From: Lepidurus packardi
Taxonomy: Eukaryota; Arthropoda; Branchiopoda; Notostraca; Triopsidae
Direction: 5' to 3'
DNA: 64,000 nt
Assembly: GCA_023053545.1 (NCBI GenBank)
Contig: JAKZAN010000006.1
Coordinates: 1,803,001 to 1,867,000 of the forward strand
Position numbers and translations under genes: made by a program. Positions 18,380 through 31,500 of this stretch are shown in pieces (the stretch's first letter is position 1; each line of letters starts with the position of its first letter). A model generated the notes under the pieces. That model was not told the DNA's origin. It saw only the letters and a program-made list of their open reading frames with translations, and searched no databases.

Positions 18380-19251
18380 ATGTTCGCCGTGATGCCGTAC
18401 GACACCGAGGATCGGGGTGCTGCTGCGTACCGACGTCGAGTAGCCCCGAGAGCCGATTTTGTCTGCAAATACTGCCAACGTCGGTTCACCAAGTCCTACA
18501 ATCTAATGATTCACGAACGGAGTCACCGTGACGACGTCACTTATACCTGCGAAGTGTGTGGCAAGACCTTCAAACGCCAGGACAACCTCAAGCAACACAG
18601 GTAAGAGCAATAAAACCAAAAGAAAGACCGTAACTGTTCTATAGTCTTCTTTTCTGAATTGAATTTCTATGGAATCTGAACTGAAATTTTTTAAACCGAA
18701 TTTATCAAAGAGCCGGTTTGGCACAAAAGATAAATCTTTATACTAATGGTGTTTGCTGTGTGTTTGTGTTTCTAATTTGTTAATCGTCATGTTTTGACAA
18801 TAATTTCTGCATGTTGATGTGGTTTTTGGGTTGGACCTTTCCAGGCATCGATAGGTGGTGAACTTTGACCATTTTGCCTGTGCACGAGGCCCGACCCTTT
18901 GGCGTCTCCCATCTCCGTATGTCGTTTCATTTATACTACCTTTTCTTTTTCTCCCCAAACCAATTAATGGATTAATTTTGAGCGGTCTCGTGGTTTCTTT
19001 ACTTGTGCATGTATATGTTGTTTATGTTCCGTCAGACGTGGCGACGGAGAGGGCCAATTTTTCCCTGTAACTATATTTCAACTTTGAAATCTTCCCTTAT
19101 TTCCTAAAAAGAAATCCTTATTTTTATTAACTTTACAATGACATTTTTACTAATTCAACCATGTCCATTTTTTGCCTCCCCACCGAATTCTAGGTCAATC
19201 CATGGCCCAGGATACAGAGCCACAGCCAGCATTTATATCCCTGCTATGTAA
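18380..19251 (+). CDS. drm: Drumstick (drm): two-finger odd-skipped family protein
   Basis: Small zinc-finger protein of the odd-skipped family. In Drosophila, Drm binds Lines and so relieves inhibition of Bowl in gut and leg patterning (family knowledge). Exon 1 (18380-18600) starts MFAVM, as fly Drm does as I recall it. It encodes finger 1 ([21 protein letters not shown], about residues 29-49) and most of finger 2 ([18 protein letters not shown]). It ends in AG|GTAAGA, phase 2. The preferred exon 2 (19194-19251, after TTCTAG) adds [10 protein letters not shown] and ends in TAA, giving 92 residues. It also completes finger 2 with canonical H-x3-H spacing, as in the YIH of the long paralogues. 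A nearer acceptor at 18843-18844 would instead give HR-stop. The protein lacks fingers 3-5 and the eh1-like tail. Finger 1 and the start are very clear; the last exon is likely but unproven. Confidence 0.9.
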
Positions 19252-22200
19252 GAGCCTTTTTTGCCGCAACCCAGCTTTCGCGTTTCTTCGCCAATGGAAC
19301 TTAATTACGTACAGACCGAAATCACGGCTTTTTGTCTCAAAACTTCGCGCGACTTTTGCTGGAAATCTCGTCCACAGATGATGTTGCCGTACAAGAACTT
19401 TGACGCTTTACTATATCTTCCCATTACCTATCTGTACCTTACTTCATTTTTGTATAGCATTTATTCAAATTTTCTTAGCTTTGTTTTAGCTGTTTTCCTT
19501 TTTTTTGCTCGCTGTTTCTTATGATGTTAGGGCCAGTGATGTCAGTCTAGCTTTTTGTGTTTTTTCCCATGTTGAAAGCCGGTGATTGATGTGCATTGAA
19601 GTCAGCTTAGAGAAGGACCTTCTTTTTTGGAGTTTAGACTAGATTTGTTTTTTTTAAGGCACGTTTTGAGGGCCGCAAACGAGTATTCGTGTTCTATTAT
19701 TATTATGATTTTTTCAAGCCTTTTAGTCCATAGCTTAATTTGAATTGGAATATGGGGGACTTTCGTTAGCTTTCCCAGGTAGAATCTTTTGAGTGTGATA
19801 TTTTCTCTTGAGATTGATTGGAGCCCAGTTTGTATTCCGTTAGTTGAATCGTCGAGTCGTTCTTTGGTATAAAAAAAGAAGAGAAGGGAAAAGGATAGTA
19901 GGAAATATTGGTGCCATAAAGTTTTAAGTTTGTTGATCCAAAACGAGAAGTAGAAGCTAGAAAGATATTGGTGCAATGAAAGCTTTTATATTTATTGTAC
20001 AGCTTTAGCTTGAGTGAGACATGTTATGAGAACAGTGTTCTTGCTAATTTTTTGTTTCTTCTTATTTCTAAGCTTTCGGTTCCTGTTTAACCGTCAGGTG
20101 TCTACACCTTTACCGTGTATAATCCAATTTCCAAACATCGCACATTGTAATACACAACGCTTTATTATAAAACAAAAGTGTCTTGTGATGAATCGCGCAT
20201 GAGAAGGTGAAGAAAAAAGTTTGAGGCAATGAAGTAACTTCACGTGTTGCACACAGGTACGGCACCGGACTTTCGTTTGTATGGGTCCTCCTACAAGAAT
20301 CCCCCAACGCAGCACGCAGCGAAGACCATCAGATCCATTATGCAAATGAGTGTGTGGCTGATGGTGCTTGGGCGACAAGGGATCGGTATGGAGGTATACA
20401 CAAAAACCCCCCAACCGCACCTTATACTGTCTATCCACCATTTCGGTAGAAGAAAAAAAAGTTACCTAGTCATTTAAGCAATTTGTTATTCCTGTCCTAA
20501 GACAACGCCACAGACATTAATTTTTGTCTCTCGGGTCGCCTCCTGAGTCACTCGTGAAAGTACAGATAAAAAAAAGTCCCGTCTAGGAATTAGCAAGAAT
20601 CATCAACAAATCAATGCAACACTCTCTAAACGCTCATAACGTGTTTCTATAAATCCACTAGGCTGGACTGGGTTTTGGAAACTATGCCCTTTTTTAAAAA
20701 AGAATACGAAATTAAGAAAAGTGATGCAACATTCTTGAACGGATCACGCATGGCATTCCTTTCGTCGACAGTACTAGGGATTCTCGAACCTGGTGGAACT
20801 CGGATGTTTATCTCCCACGTGTGCTTGCTGAAAGCTTCTTACAAAAGCTGAAAAACCTCGCGTTTCCAGTTTGGAAGTTTGTTTTCTAAACGTAATCTGC
20901 CCTGACGGATACTCTGACAGTCCTTGTCTTTTTATTTACGCTGCTAAGATTGCGTTATCAGACTCTCCCTGGCTTGATCTAATCCTGATTATTTTTCATT
21001 AAAAAAAAGAGACAATGCAAAACTTTTTGAATGGGTATTCTGCATTCCTTGACCGGCGGGATCTTGGCAAAAGAATTCTCATTCCGGAGCGTGACCGCGC
21101 ACGGCCATACGACATGGCAGGTTGACATGCCGCCACTTTTTGTAACTTTGGACTTGGACTTTGGTCTCTATGTTGGCCAAGTGGTGAAAAGTGACAGCCG
21201 GTATTGTATGAGCTAAAGCGTGGCTCTTTTGGAGACATTTGTCACCGTGATTGAAAACGAGAGAAAAAAACGAAATAAGAGAGGAAATATACCGCTTCAC
21301 GGATATGTCCCTTGTTGTGTGCTGTCGATAGATTTCTCGATCTTTTCGAACGGTAGGGGGGATTCTGCAATGTCGCCGTCCCCCGTTGCCTGAGACACTT
21401 GCTGGTATTGCATATAATTAGACGGACACGAAGCATTCAAACATGCAAGCTGATTTATGCTAAGGTGACTTAAGTTGCGAAACGAAAGTGCTTATTGGTT
21501 ATTGAGTCGCGTGAATGAGTAGCAGTTATCCTCTTAGTTTACGAAGTTATATACGGTTTTCTGAGTTCTGGAAATCTCACTTATTTCACATCCTTGACAT
21601 TTTTCGAATACCATTTGCTGGCAGTTGGAATGCGAGATTTTCGCTGTAAACACACCACGCTAAATTCTTGCATTCTACCCCTGTTAAAAAAATTCGCCTT
21701 ATTATAATATAGCGTGCAAACTTATTTATGGATGTGAGCTTTATTGTACTGTACTATTCACTTGCTGTTCTGGTAACTCTTGCACGACCGTAAACCTCCA
21801 AATTTGACTAATGGATTGAATGATGGTGGTTAGAAAACAGGAAAAAGACTCGGTTTGTTCAGTGCAAAATCGTACAGACTTTATACACTTGAAAGCAAAA
21901 TTCTATTGCTTAGAGGCTCACAGAAATGTCTTGCCACGGTACCCATGCTTTTGCAGCCTTACACTAAAACATGTGAAAGAATAAATGCCATTATGTTCTG
22001 AAGATTTTTCTAAGAATGACTTTTTAAGCTCAGGTTCATTGAGAACAATTGTCGGCAACATCGACTCATCACTTCTGCTAATATTGTTTTAAGATAGAAT
22101 TAATGAGCAAAAAGAAATCCAGCACTATAAATCCAATACAAAGCAGCAATATAGCTTCGCTGCGACTTTTAGAATCAGAGCTCGAGCAAACTGAAGATCT

Positions 22201-24142
22201 CCATTAATTTATGTTGTTATATAGCGCACCTTAATTGCGCACATTGCGTTCTTGCCTGAAAGTATGCAGATGAAACATCCTAGGAAGATGTTACTAAATT
22301 CTAGAATACCACAGAATTAGAACAACCCTTTGTCTACCTGCGGATATATGTCTACATCGGGCTGCCTTTTTCTATTTTTTTTGACGAGGAAGTATACTAT
22401 ATTAGCTAACCTAGTAATCGTTTGTTAACTTCAGCATGGCTTATTTCCGTCGTAGTTTTACCTTCGTTAGTATCTGGCTTGCTCTTTATTTTCCGATTAT
22501 GTTGAAAGGAGTTCTGATTCTTGACCTACATATCAGTAGTGATTTTAAATGGAAATTTTAAATCTAACTGAACTGTTCCAGCAAAGTATCTATGCTAGGA
22601 ATATCAACGAAACACAAACAACGACTTCCTCTGTCAAAACTCAGTCGACTGTGGGTATGAGAAGTGCACAGCCAGTTTTGCAGAATTTGCGCATCCAAAT
22701 CCAATTATTGAATTTCGATAATCTTGTGTTTACGAGAACATCCGTTCCCATTGACCGTATTTTGTGTGAGCGAATTGAAGCTTTATGCGGTCACTTAGCA
22801 TTGCCTCGAATAGTTTTATAAAAGCCGTCGAACCACGTAATACTCTTTTAGCAATCTTTTGAATGCAGAGTAGTATAGGAGTATAGGAGTATATGTATCT
22901 CTGTCTATATGCGTTAACGCTTGGGTGGGCTTGCTTTATCCACTTTTGTGTGCTTTACTGGAAAGGTAAAAAAAGAGAAAAGAACCTCACATATAAGCTC
23001 GCCCTGATTTGCCTGAAAAGTACATAAGACCACAGACTTTTCGGTCCTTTGTAGATTTTGATCACCCGCCCCAATATTAGGTCTCGTTCCCTTTCAAAGT
23101 CTCCTACTGCCTATAGTATTCTGCAGGATTCAATCTTGAGACCAAAGTGAGTTGAATGGAATGGTCTCTTCCTCCGCCTCTGTGTAAGTCATCTGAGGTA
23201 TATCTATGATGGATATCTGCCAGCCCGTCTATTAGCTTATCTCAATCACCTCTGAGAGGCTTTTCTTGAATGTAGCGTAAGATGTATTTCAAGATGTAGC
23301 GTAAGTATATAACGTACTATCCTTAACAATTTGTTGTATGCGTGGTGATTGCTAATAGCATTGCTCTCAAGTTCTTATCTTTGGCTTATGGCTTTTTTGA
23401 ATTTATATTTCTGTAGTTTATTTTTCAGCACCTTTGGTAGTGGACAATTGACGGACGCTGACGGTGAGACATGGTATCCCCAGCGACGACGACAGCCTTG
23501 ACTATAACTCCTTAGTGGGACAGTTGGCCGTAAATTGACCACCCTTTTCTGTCACCGGTACCGGTGGATGCAACCTAAAACGTGTGCTGTTTCTGTTTTC
23601 TTCTTTTATAAAGGCCACACAAAAGACAAGGGGTGTCTTCTTACTAATTGAGTAATCGAGGTGGCCATCTTAAGTACACCGTGTCCCCTTTTTTGTCCCC
23701 GCAGTTTTCTCAAGACCATTTTAAGTGTTAAGCTGTTGGCGTTGGCCAAGTTTCAATTGATTGACTGCGGATGCGAAACCTAGATAAGGACTCCTTCTTT
23801 TCCATATACATACTAAAGGCCACCCAGACCGTCCCAAAGAGTTGCTTTTGTGACTTCTTTAGTCGGAAAAGAGACTAAAATCCTTGAGATTAACATCTCT
23901 TTAAGAGCTGTTTCAGCTTGAAAGTCGGGGTGGAATATCAATTTACCAGTTACTGATTGTTTCTTTAGCTTCAGCGTCACTTTCAAAACAAGCCGCTTTG
24001 GTCCCGAGGGGTCCTTATACACCAACCCTTGATGAGTCTCGGTTTATTGGAAAATTGCGTAAGACACCTGGAAGACATTTCTTGCTGAGCTTTATGGCAT
24101 TTTTGTTCCTCCAAGCGTGAAATAGATCTCGCAGGTCCCAAA

Positions 24143-24158
24143 GGGGGGGGGGGGGGGG
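24143..24158 (+). repeat. Homopolymer run of 16 G
   Basis: Uninterrupted G run in otherwise ordinary non-coding DNA. It may differ in true length because of slippage. Confidence 0.95.
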
Positions 24159-25559
24159 ACCGCTTTGTGGGGTTTGACACGTCATTTTCTTGGTCTGTCT
24201 ATACATTAGATAGGAGAATTAATGCTTTCAAGGTGCTGGTGGTCCCCCTGGTCTATATTTTCACGCCTCTTGCTATCCAAATCAACGAAGCGTGTAACCC
24301 GTTGAGGTTGAGATTCATTCAGCTCATCCTTACATGCGAAATCGTCCTGGGCGCCTCTTTTGAGCCCGGATTTGGATCAACGATCAAGGGAGATGGAAAG
24401 GTTGGTTGGATTATATTTTTTTAGAGATCAGGATTTTTTGACATGCATAGGCCACCAGGTGAGCTCGCATTGTGAGCTGTCTATTTGAGCCAGTAACGCT
24501 GTCGTGCACAAGATCTGACGTGGTCCGTTGAATCTAGCTTTTGTCGCATTAAAAAAAGAATAGAAAAAGAATAGAAAGGGTTCATGCATAGAAATCGAGA
24601 TTACAGACCTGACTCTGGGAGTTGTAAATTGGGTAGGTTAATTAAGCCAGTTGGCCATAAGGTTTCTTGAGCGTTTGCTCAGATGCTTGGGGAATGATTC
24701 GAGGGACGCCCTGCTGCGTTGGTTACGCATCCATCAAAGCAGCCTTTTTGTTACTTTTTTCTTTTCTGAAAATACAACTCTTGATAAAAAAAAATCGCGA
24801 TGGACAGGCAACCCAGTGGGCAAACTATTACGGAAAGGGGCAAAATAAGACAGATTCCGTTTGAAGCGGTGATTTTGTTCGGGCTTTTGCGCTGACCTGG
24901 AAAACTGTGTTTAGAATTGGAAAAGAGAGAGCGTGTAAAGGTCGCAGTATTGGACATGTACATAAGGGACAAGACAAGGACAGTGGAAGTTACTTGGCAA
25001 GAAGGAAACTTGGTGACTTGATGAGCATAAGCTGTTGTAGTGTTAAAGTCTGAAAGATATTCATGAGTCAGCGGCCAGGCAAACGGACCCCCTGTCGAGC
25101 CCAGTTAGAGCCGCATGGCTGATGAACACAACCACCAAAAGGTAATCCCAACAGCAACCAAAGACTATATACATTAGAAATGGTATACATTTTTTGATTT
25201 GGCTTTGCTTTCGGCTAGTTGTATACCCGGAGAGTGAAACCAGCGGAATAGTTTCAGTTAGAGGCTTTTCTTATGACACAGTACAAGTTTTGCCAACCTG
25301 AAATCCAAAACAGCTGTAAACTTGCCCAGAGCAAGTATTTACTAGTTCAGCTTTTTGAAAGTTGATGCGCGCTCTCCTGCTGATGATACTGAGCTACAAG
25401 GTAGACCATTCTGCATGTTTACTATACAGTGTAGTGAATTGTGAGACAAATGTTTCCGTTCAAAGCGACTCGTTGTAGCTGCTGGGGATTGACCACGTTC
25501 GGGGTGATGTGGAGTCATGCTCTTGTATTTTAAGAAATCACGTCAAATAATCCACTTTA

Positions 25560-25595
25560 CTGTCACTGTAAGAGCATTGGCTCTTACAGTGACAG
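25560..25595. repeat. Perfect 15 bp inverted repeat with 6 nt loop
   Basis: CTGTCACTGTAAGAG at 25560-25574 and its exact reverse complement at 25581-25595 are separated by CATTGG. It forms a clean short hairpin followed by a TAA-rich stretch. No flanking target duplication is evident, and the stem is too short for a normal microRNA precursor. Confidence 0.75.
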
Positions 25596-28500
25596 GTCTA
25601 AATAATAATAATAACGCCTGTAGTCTTCGAAGTTACCGCCGCCAGTACTTGATCGCGTCCCGGCAAGTTCGAAGCTTTTGGGCGATAAACAGAGACTTCG
25701 TCACTTTAGTCTGGATAATGGCCCAGTCACTGCTGCAAACTAGTGAGAATCCTTTGAACTGAATCGTTTGACCCCATCGGTTTTTAGGGGAAAGGCTGTC
25801 AATCAGCCACCTTTAGCGTGGGCCCTAATGCTTTGGGGCGACTTCTCCTTGCTTAGCTCGAAACACCAGCTGTCCCTTCCTTGTTTCCTTTTTGTTACCT
25901 GTCGAAGTCCGCGTATCTTCTCTTGTTATCTCCCGTGGCGTATGAATCCATGGTTTTCGCTAAACTCAAGCCGAAAGTCTAATTGCATGCTATATCTTGT
26001 GCACAGTGTCCAGAATATTGCAAGGCGAGGTCAAAATTTATGGTGAAGACCCGTTTATATGGAACTGCTTACTGCTGACCTGACTTTCCGTTTTATATGG
26101 CGCTGAGAATATAACTGTGCTCTTGAATATGCTTTCCCCTCAATTGGCCTCGTTTGGGGAAAAATAGTTGTTTTCCACTTCCCCGGATCGGACACGGGTC
26201 GTGAGCTTTCCCCTGAATTCATAGAATTTCAAATCTTGATTCATCATCGAGCTTTCATCCTTGAATTCCTTGAATTTCCAAGCAAGCAGGAAACCACAGT
26301 AGTCTAATTTCTCTTTTTACGCTCGAAACAAATCAAGATGAGAGGAAAGGAGGCCAAGTTTAATGGAACAGGGTGGCTGATTTGCACCTCATTAACTTAG
26401 TCAGTGTGAAAAATATTTCGTAAGCTTATCGTAAACCTGCGTGAAACCGTCGCTTCTTTCCGATCAACAGCTGCTACCTACAAATCCAGGGAAAACGCTG
26501 TCGCAGTAGGACGCCTACCCTGGTTTTCCGTCAAAGCCTCCGAAACGCTGATTTCCGAGGGTAAGTTTTTTAATTTCAAAATTTTATGGGGCTATAGAGC
26601 AGCGAGAAGCGAGGAAGTCCCGCAGTTATGGTCGTAATAATATGATTCGAAACAGAAGCATGGGAGGGAACACAGCGTAAGCTTTATAAACTTATAACTT
26701 AGCAAAAGGTGGAGTATTATTAATCTTGGAGCTTTATTAGATTAGAGGGCAGTCAGCAAGGCGACGGACCCAGTGGTAGGCTAAAAGATGGCATCGCAGG
26801 GGGTATATACAGTTGTGCTGAGCAAAGGGAAATCAAGAGACTAGAGGCGTCCGTGGTTTTCATAAATCTTAAATCTTTTCCATCATTATTGGCAACAACT
26901 TCTTAAAGAAGACGAGAATGTGGCAGTTTTGATAAAACGTCATCGATGAGTAGCTCTGATCCGGCTGGGTAATTGGTTTTGATAGCGGAACACCTGTAAA
27001 TCAACAAGTTCCTTTTTGCATTGTTACCTCTGAGGAACTACCAAATGACCTTATTGTACAGCACATTTGATATTTAATATACTTGTGCTCATTTGGGATG
27101 CACAATGGACGATTTTTAAAAAATAGAAAGGCGTTGGTCATTGTTGATAGCATCATCCCACCACACCGATATTTGAATTCAGAAGGAATTTGCATATCTT
27201 ACGTCGAGGTCGACTTCTTACTTCGGGGCTAATCAGGCAAATGGGTTGGGCCGATTGGTTACGCTTGCTGGCGTGTGGATATACACCGTACATAATTATA
27301 TTCTGTGCCTTTTTTATTCTTAACATGTCCCCTTCTATTTTCGTAACGCAATAGAAGTTTGATTACTACAAACCCAGATCCAGGATTTTTTTTCAGAAGA
27401 TTTCAATGTTTCTAAGCTTTTATTTTAATATTTCGTAAGGCGTAGGCATTCGCCTATTTCACATTAGTACAATGATAAGTTTGGCAGAGTTATAAGACAA
27501 TTATAAGTTTGTACAATTCCGTACAAGTTTGTACGAAGCTTAACGGTTCACAGTTTTGGCGCCAATTGTGCTCCTTAGAAGGGCGTGCTTACTAGTTTTG
27601 GAACCAAGAACCACTTTTTCCCTCCGGCGGGAAATTGTTGTCACAACTAGTCACCGTGTCAAGTGACATGTTTCTAATGTAATTGTGTATTTAAAGTGAA
27701 TGGCGGTCTTTACTATTAGTTTGCTATTGCATTCCAGGCATTTATACAAGTGTATTCGTATAATTTGAGTTCAATGTTGTCCCGGATGTAGACCAAATGG
27801 AGACAAGGAAATTCCCTGCGCACAAAGCATCTTTCGTGCATCGTTCTATTGTTCTGCTCTTGCTCAAAGGTCGGCCCTGGAAGCCGGAATCCTCGGTTAC
27901 TATCCATTGAGAGATCCGTTATCTCTCCAAGTCAAGGTAGAGTCATAAGGTGAAATTCTTTATTGTGGTCGTTGGCATGTTTGAATGAATGCGAGTTGGC
28001 CTTGCGTATATCGTCTCTCATTATTGATTAGCGTGTACAACTTATCCATATTTTTTTCGCAACCCTTATAATGCCTGCACTAGGAACAACAAAGAAATGA
28101 AGCCATGAAAAGAAAAAAAAAGAAGTGAGTGATCTGAGCGTTGCCATTTTGGAGCGCGTTGTCACCTGATAAAGGGGACACGTGGATGTGGGTGGCGCTT
28201 GCTGACGGTATGGGCCCTTTAGCTGGTGATAACGATCTGAATATTTTCGTGACCAGATACCCAGCGGCGCGTGTAGTAATTCATAAATTCTTCCCGCATT
28301 TGTTGTTGGTTGATGATGTGACGTAATTCCAATGTTTCACCACAATAGCCTCACGTTAACTTCAGAAAGGTATTTGAATTTATATATACTTTTTTTTCCG
28401 GTTAGCTACATTTTTTGTTGTTTTATTTTCTTATTTATGGTATCTTGCGAAGGCACTTTGACAAATTTTAGGGTTGTCAAGAAGGCTACCAACAGAGCCC

Positions 28501-31500
28501 AAGAATTTTTCCCATCAGCAGGCTTCTCAGCAGCACATCTTCACGACTTTTGTAGCTCCCAAAGTTATTTGCGTTTTCACAATGAAACCAAGACTTAAGC
28601 GATTTACTTAAGGGACTGAGAAGTTTGGGCTTTTGGAGTTGACTGCCATCAGCACAGCGGCACACTTGAGGTTGACTAGGAAAAGATCACTGGGCGCCAG
28701 TGATGAATAATTCAAGCCATTGCGCCGATTTCCATGGATTTTTTTCTTTTCTGTTCTGTATTAGGGTTGACTTGAAAGGGGTTGGCATTGCGCTTTGGCT
28801 GCTGTTCCTGTGACGACACGGAATTAGATATAAATTGATTGATCAATGATCAGAAAGTTGTGATATGTGTGGGCTCATTAATTACCAAGTCTAAAGGGTT
28901 TTCCCACGCTGAGGTAACAATCCAAAGTTCAAACGATCCAAACCGTTTAAGGACAGCCCCTATACCCGTAAGCGACTGGGCGATGGCAAGAAACCTGTAA
29001 TAAATTTATTAGCTCCACAAACCCTTTTCCTGATGAGCTCTCTCTTCGCATACCATTTCTCTTTTGCCATTTCAAGGTTCGATTATCGAGAGACTTGGGT
29101 CTGCCAATGACATATATCTTCTAGCAATAATTTAGCCTGAATTTAATAAAAAGTCGAGTAATGTATCGAGGCAGAAAATGAGTGTAAAAAATATTTTCCA
29201 GCTCTTTAATGTAATGTTTCTATAGTTCTTGGTAAGTTCAATTACCTGGTTTTGTAAGGGTTTGCAAAGGGAAAAGCTGTTGTCCTGTTGCATGCGTGAT
29301 GAGCTGGCGCAGGAGGATTTATGAGCTAAAGAGCTGCCGGTTAAAAAGTCGGTGAAGACATTCGGTTTTAATTTTGGCATCTATAATCCCTTCAAGCCCG
29401 CAATCTATATTATTGCTCGTACATTTAGGCGGTTTCTTTTGGAACTGTCATACAAGTTTTGTGGCTGGTGTTGTAAGCACGCCCACTTTTTACACCGCTC
29501 CTCTTTTTTGGAGTTCTAGAGCTTCTTAGGTTCTTGAGATTCACCTTGCAGGAAGTTCTCCTAATAAGTTTCTCAAGAATTTATTCATATTGTCCCTTTA
29601 AGTCAACGAGAAGGAGGAATTTGAAGGCGTGGCGCCTCGCGGAGAGGGAAAGACTCGCAAGAGCTATGGTTATTAGCTCACATGAGGGCACGCGTTTTGT
29701 GTGGGAGGCTTTGGCCATTGCATTGATGATCGAAGTTACACGGGCATTACATTCTTAGGAAAGAGGTGCGTCTCTTGCAGAGACCACACACGTTGGAAAC
29801 TTTGGCGCGGAGATGGCGATCGGCGATGATGGGCCCGGGCTAAAGAGTATACAAAGAGGCACAAGAGAGGAGAGACGCAGAAGAAGAAAAGAAGAGAGAC
29901 AGGGAAGGACAGGGACAGGCACGCGTCCTCAGACGATTGTCCAGAGCGATATTGGTTGTTGCTGGTGGGAGATCTCGAAGGTAAAAGTAGAAAGGCCCTC
30001 AAAGGTGTTATCAGGTGCCGGCATCCAGTATAACACGGACACCTTCGTTGTACTACAGAGATGCCTGGTTTCTTGAAAACGCCAAGACCAAACCAGTTTG
30101 GGACGATGGTCGCACGTCTCCGGCTATATAATAGCACAAGAGCGCCGGTGCTTCTCCACGTCTTTCGATGTTTTACCTATGACCCTGTACCGTCAGAAAA
30201 CATGAAAGGTCTATGGCTGATGTCATTGGACAGCAGCGGAGACAGCGACAAGGGGGGGCAAGAATAGCCTGGTGACACTTTGCTTCTGCAATCTCACCTT
30301 TGCCCAGAGGTCTTCCATAGCGTGGCTTTGCCTAAAACCAACTCTTCAAGTTAACCCGATGATCGGGCTGTTTTTGGAAACCAAAGTCTCCAAAATGCCT
30401 CCAGATGCTTTTCAGATGCCTTGTTACTTACCTCCTCGGTGAAACATTTCGCTTTCTGGATTTGTACAACACATTTCTAACATCTAGCGCTCTGAGCTGA
30501 CTGACCTCTTATACAAGATTTTAATACACGCTTGTGTGCAAACTCTATTAAAGCTCCCGTATACCTTAGCTTGGCCGCGGTTAGCGTGGGGAATTTCGGA
30601 ACAACTTTTTAAGAAAACCATCACATTTCATGAAAAAATTCTTTGACAATAAGCTTCAGCTTGCTAACAGGTAGTACACAACCAATGACAATTTTTTTCC
30701 CAATGAGTAATACATTAGCAATATGCAAATGAAGTTTGCAACTATGAGAAATACGTTACCTAAAAATCTGTCCTTTGGTTGTGCACTAGCTGCTAGTAAA
30801 AGAAACTTTTGATTTAACTTTCTTTCAAATCTGACATACCATTTTCGAGAAATCTTGGTCCGAAAGTTTGACAAATTGATTTGGGACATTGTGCTGCTAC
30901 AGCAAACTGTGGTGACAGATTGTACTTTTCAGAAGCAAAACAAGCATACAAAGTTTGCCGGCCATTTGCTATCTATTTCTTTTCTTACACAAGGCTTTCG
31001 CAAAACAATAGCAAACATCAGTGCCATCTGTGACTCTTTCCCATCAATAAGCTAAAGTTATACGGGAACCTTAAGTGAATACTATCAAGCGTTTGATGTG
31101 CAGTCCAAAGTACCACGAAACCTGGTAGTGGAAATCGAAAATTGCCGGAACAAAGGAAAACTGGGTTAATTTTTATTATTATTATTAGTTCTGGGGATCC
31201 GGCGTGAGCTGGGCTCGTTGCCCCTCGTCTTTTACAATTTTTACATAAACCTTGTTTCACTCTTTACAGTACGCATCTTAGCATACACACATACACCCAT
31301 TACAATTAGGACGCATCCTGCTCTGGACATTCATCCTCGCATTTATCATGTTAATTACAGCCATATGATCCAATTATTTGTACTTGATTAAGATTTTCGA
31401 CAGGGAATGATCACGAAGTCTAGTATTCTGTCGCTTGTAATTCTTTCGTGGCTGAGTCAAAAAACGACCTGAGATGTATGTAGGCTTTTGGCTCAGTAAG

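Noticed and set aside
23553-23566. Perfect palindrome CACCGGTACCGGTG.
   Set aside because: A few 14 bp palindromes are expected by chance in 64 kb; a Grainyhead-like reading is possible but unsupported.
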